Below are positions 62,806-64,000 of a stretch of 64,000 nt of DNA, one piece after another. The translations under genes and the position numbers were made by a program. Below the pieces are notes generated by a model, which had not been told where the DNA came from, did not search any database, and saw only the letters and a list, made by a program, of their open reading frames with translations. Location: assembly GCA_016195915.1 (NCBI GenBank), contig JACPYS010000044.1:1-64000 (forward strand), written 5' to 3'. Each line of letters starts with the position of its first letter. Within the stretch, counting starts at the first letter, position 1. Source of the stretch: Betaproteobacteria bacterium (GTDB lineage Bacteria; Pseudomonadota; Gammaproteobacteria; Burkholderiales; SG8-39).

Positions 62806-62834
62806 ATTATCTCGCAAAACCCTTTGCTTGTCAA
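62806..62834 (-). promoter_or_regulatory. Consensus sigma-70 promoter for the HNH/integrase genes
   Basis: Minus-strand TTGACA (62834-62829), 17-base spacer, GATAAT (62811-62806). It sits 29 bases before the ATG at 62777 in AT-rich DNA. The 142 bases beyond it to the next gene contain no supportable ORF. Confidence 0.85.
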
Positions 62835-62976
62835 TAAAAACGTCTAATAATCAATGAGTTATGTGCTTTCGCGCCGCCGTTTTCACCGATGTGCTACTTG
62901 AGACCAAAGTTTATCGACGCCCCTCCGGGAGTCTCACCATGGCACCGGCGTTTCGAACGTGGTTACCGGTGTGGCC

Positions 62977-63768
62977 CTACAAATCCTTAGCGCGTTTCTT
63001 CCCGATGTCCTTGACGGCTTCTCCGTCCTCGGCATCGCCCTTATCGGATTGGAGGGCAATACGCATGGTATCCAATTGGGTAGTGCGCTTCTCCGCGACG
63101 ACATATTGATCACCATTGCGCCATGTCATCTTCTCTTGGTCAAAATTCGCACCGGCACGATTTTGAACTGTGCCATTTACGCTTGAGAATGGCTTGCCAT
63201 ACTTCGCCAGCAGTGCTTGGGTAACAACGATCCATGAGGTGGTATCGAGCGTCACGCTCACACTAGCAACCACATCATTTCTTTTTCGCACGGTGAAACT
63301 CTTGACGGGCGCATCTGCGAAGGTCGTTAGCTTGGGGTATCTGTTAGCTACCTCCAGCTTTTCTTTTCTATCAGCTTCCATCATCGCCCCTTTAATTCCC
63401 CTACCGCCGTCGAGAATCTTCTGCGTGATCACGTCGATATCGCTGGGTACGATGGGAATCGTGTGCGTACAGCTAACATCCTTTAGCTCCCGAATCCCAC
63501 CGCACGTTCTGGAAAACCCCGGAATGATGGCCTCTACTTCGTCTCTATTCATGCCCAACCGCAACTCCTTGACTTCCAGTGGGACTAGCGTGGTAGCGGC
63601 CGGAGGCGGCGGTGGTTTCGGTGCGCTCAAATCGGCCTTACTCGCCGCGTCAAAACATGCCAGACGTTTCGGGTTTTCCTTGATGGTGGCGCATGTCTTC
63701 GCTGATGGCGGCTCCGCTCCATGTGCCGCCAATGCCATAAATCCAAGAATTGCCAGTGCTGTTTTCAT
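62977..63768 (-). CDS. Secreted protein of unknown function
   Basis: ATG 63768 follows AGGGAAA. The 263-residue protein has a signal peptide (ending near AAHGA), then CATIKENPKRLACFDAAS, a C-x(n)-RLACfD pattern also seen in VasI-like type VI accessory and related envelope proteins, a Pro-rich linker (PPPPPA) and a mixed domain with LRLGMNRDEVEAIIPGF, reminiscent of small periplasmic sensor domains. Codon use is less GC-rich than that of the main chromosome genes. No function assigned. Confidence 0.75.
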   Translation of the reverse strand: MKTALAILGFMALAAHGAEPPSAKTCATIKENPKRLACFDAASKADLSAPKPPPPPAATTLVPLEVKELRLGMNRDEVEAIIPGFSRTCGGIRELKDVSCTHTIPIVPSDIDVITQKILDGGRGIKGAMMEADRKEKLEVANRYPKLTTFADAPVKSFTVRKRNDVVASVSVTLDTTSWIVVTQALLAKYGKPFSSVNGTVQNRAGANFDQEKMTWRNGDQYVVAEKRTTQLDTMRIALQSDKGDAEDGEAVKDIGKKRAKDL

Positions 63769-63883
63769 GCTTTCCCTTTCGATCAAAACAACGCCAACCT
63801 ATCGATTCGGCGCAGAAGCACACCGCAGGTCGCATTCTTCCGAGCATTCGGTACCCGGACAGCGGGCACCATCACGCTGACGG

Positions 63884-64000
63884 TCACGCGAACATGGTCG
63901 TAAGCGTCGGGATCAGCACCCACTCGAATTCGCGTTCCTTGCCTACAGGTTGCCAGCCTTCCGCGACCACGCTCATCCAGATTGGCGAACGGTCCTCGCG
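63884..64000 (-). CDS. C-terminal end of a gene running off the window
   Basis: The minus frame is open from the edge to a TGA at 63886-63884 and encodes 38 residues, including PIWMSVVAEGWQPVG and EFEWVLIPTLTT. It looks like coding sequence but I recognise no family. The gap to the secreted-protein gene (63769-63883) shows nothing else. Confidence 0.5.
   Translation of the reverse strand, partial: REDRSPIWMSVVAEGWQPVGKEREFEWVLIPTLTTMFA

Overview
The window looks like a chromosomal segment of a high-GC betaproteobacterium, probably an uncultured or environmental member with anaerobic and metal- or nitrogen-oxide respiration. The lineage call rests on a Bug-family (TctC) binding protein remnant, the UbiD/UbiA/RecG/RidA neighbourhood, a CIRCE-controlled groESL operon, FNR/DNR-type sites and an NtrC/sigma-54 circuit. 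It is an inference; no rRNA gene is present.

Layout. 0-0.7 kb: end of an IS110-type element cut into a Bug-family gene. 0.7-9.5 kb: catabolic/uptake operon (ketopantoate-reductase-like enzyme, metallophosphoesterase, Ugp/Mal-type ABC importer, MBL-fold hydrolase, nitroreductase, alpha/beta hydrolase), followed by a hybrid histidine kinase. 11.6-18.6 kb (minus): regulatory operon with two histidine kinases (one with a decayed ATPase domain), a periplasmic Tll0287-like heme sensor, an NtrC-type regulator, a Sel1 protein, a cytochrome c and a propeller protein. 18.7-37.9 kb: a large multiheme cytochrome locus, nearly all on the minus strand. It encodes an OmcE-like tetraheme cytochrome, an 11-heme cytochrome, four triheme-domain proteins, an outer-membrane beta-barrel, a parvulin-type isomerase, three NHL-propeller proteins, two secreted helical proteins of unknown function, and its own ResB/CcsA-type cytochrome c assembly genes with a second CcsA-like protein lacking the WWD segment. 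Of 32 CxxCH sites counted in the window, 29 fall in this locus (including the Sel1-cytochrome) and 3 in sensors or the regulatory operon.

The most interesting result is regulatory. Five sites with one mismatch to the sigma-54 consensus TGGCACG-N4-TTGCW, all with exact GG-N10-GC spacing, lie just upstream of genes of this locus, and a sixth weaker one precedes the CcsA-like gene. The only sigma-54 activator visible in the window is the NtrC-type protein next door. I infer a heme- or redox-sensing two-component system controlling an extracellular or outer-membrane electron-transfer apparatus, perhaps a cytochrome filament.

37.9-47.6 kb: an FNR/DNR-linked region with hemN, two paralogous cupredoxin lipoproteins, a PilJ-domain protein, an EB_dh heme-b protein, a heme-c diguanylate cyclase and a three-PAS hybrid kinase. 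Three candidate FNR-family sites sit at the expected places. 47.6-60.3 kb: an SDR remnant, a racemase-family protein, YdcF, tRNA-Phe, groESL, DacB, an AbrB/Doc toxin-antitoxin pair, UbiD, UbiA, RecG, RidA and a small TPR protein. 60.4-64 kb: lower-GC, probably acquired DNA with RadC, a tyrosine recombinase, an HNH-like zinc protein and orphan genes.
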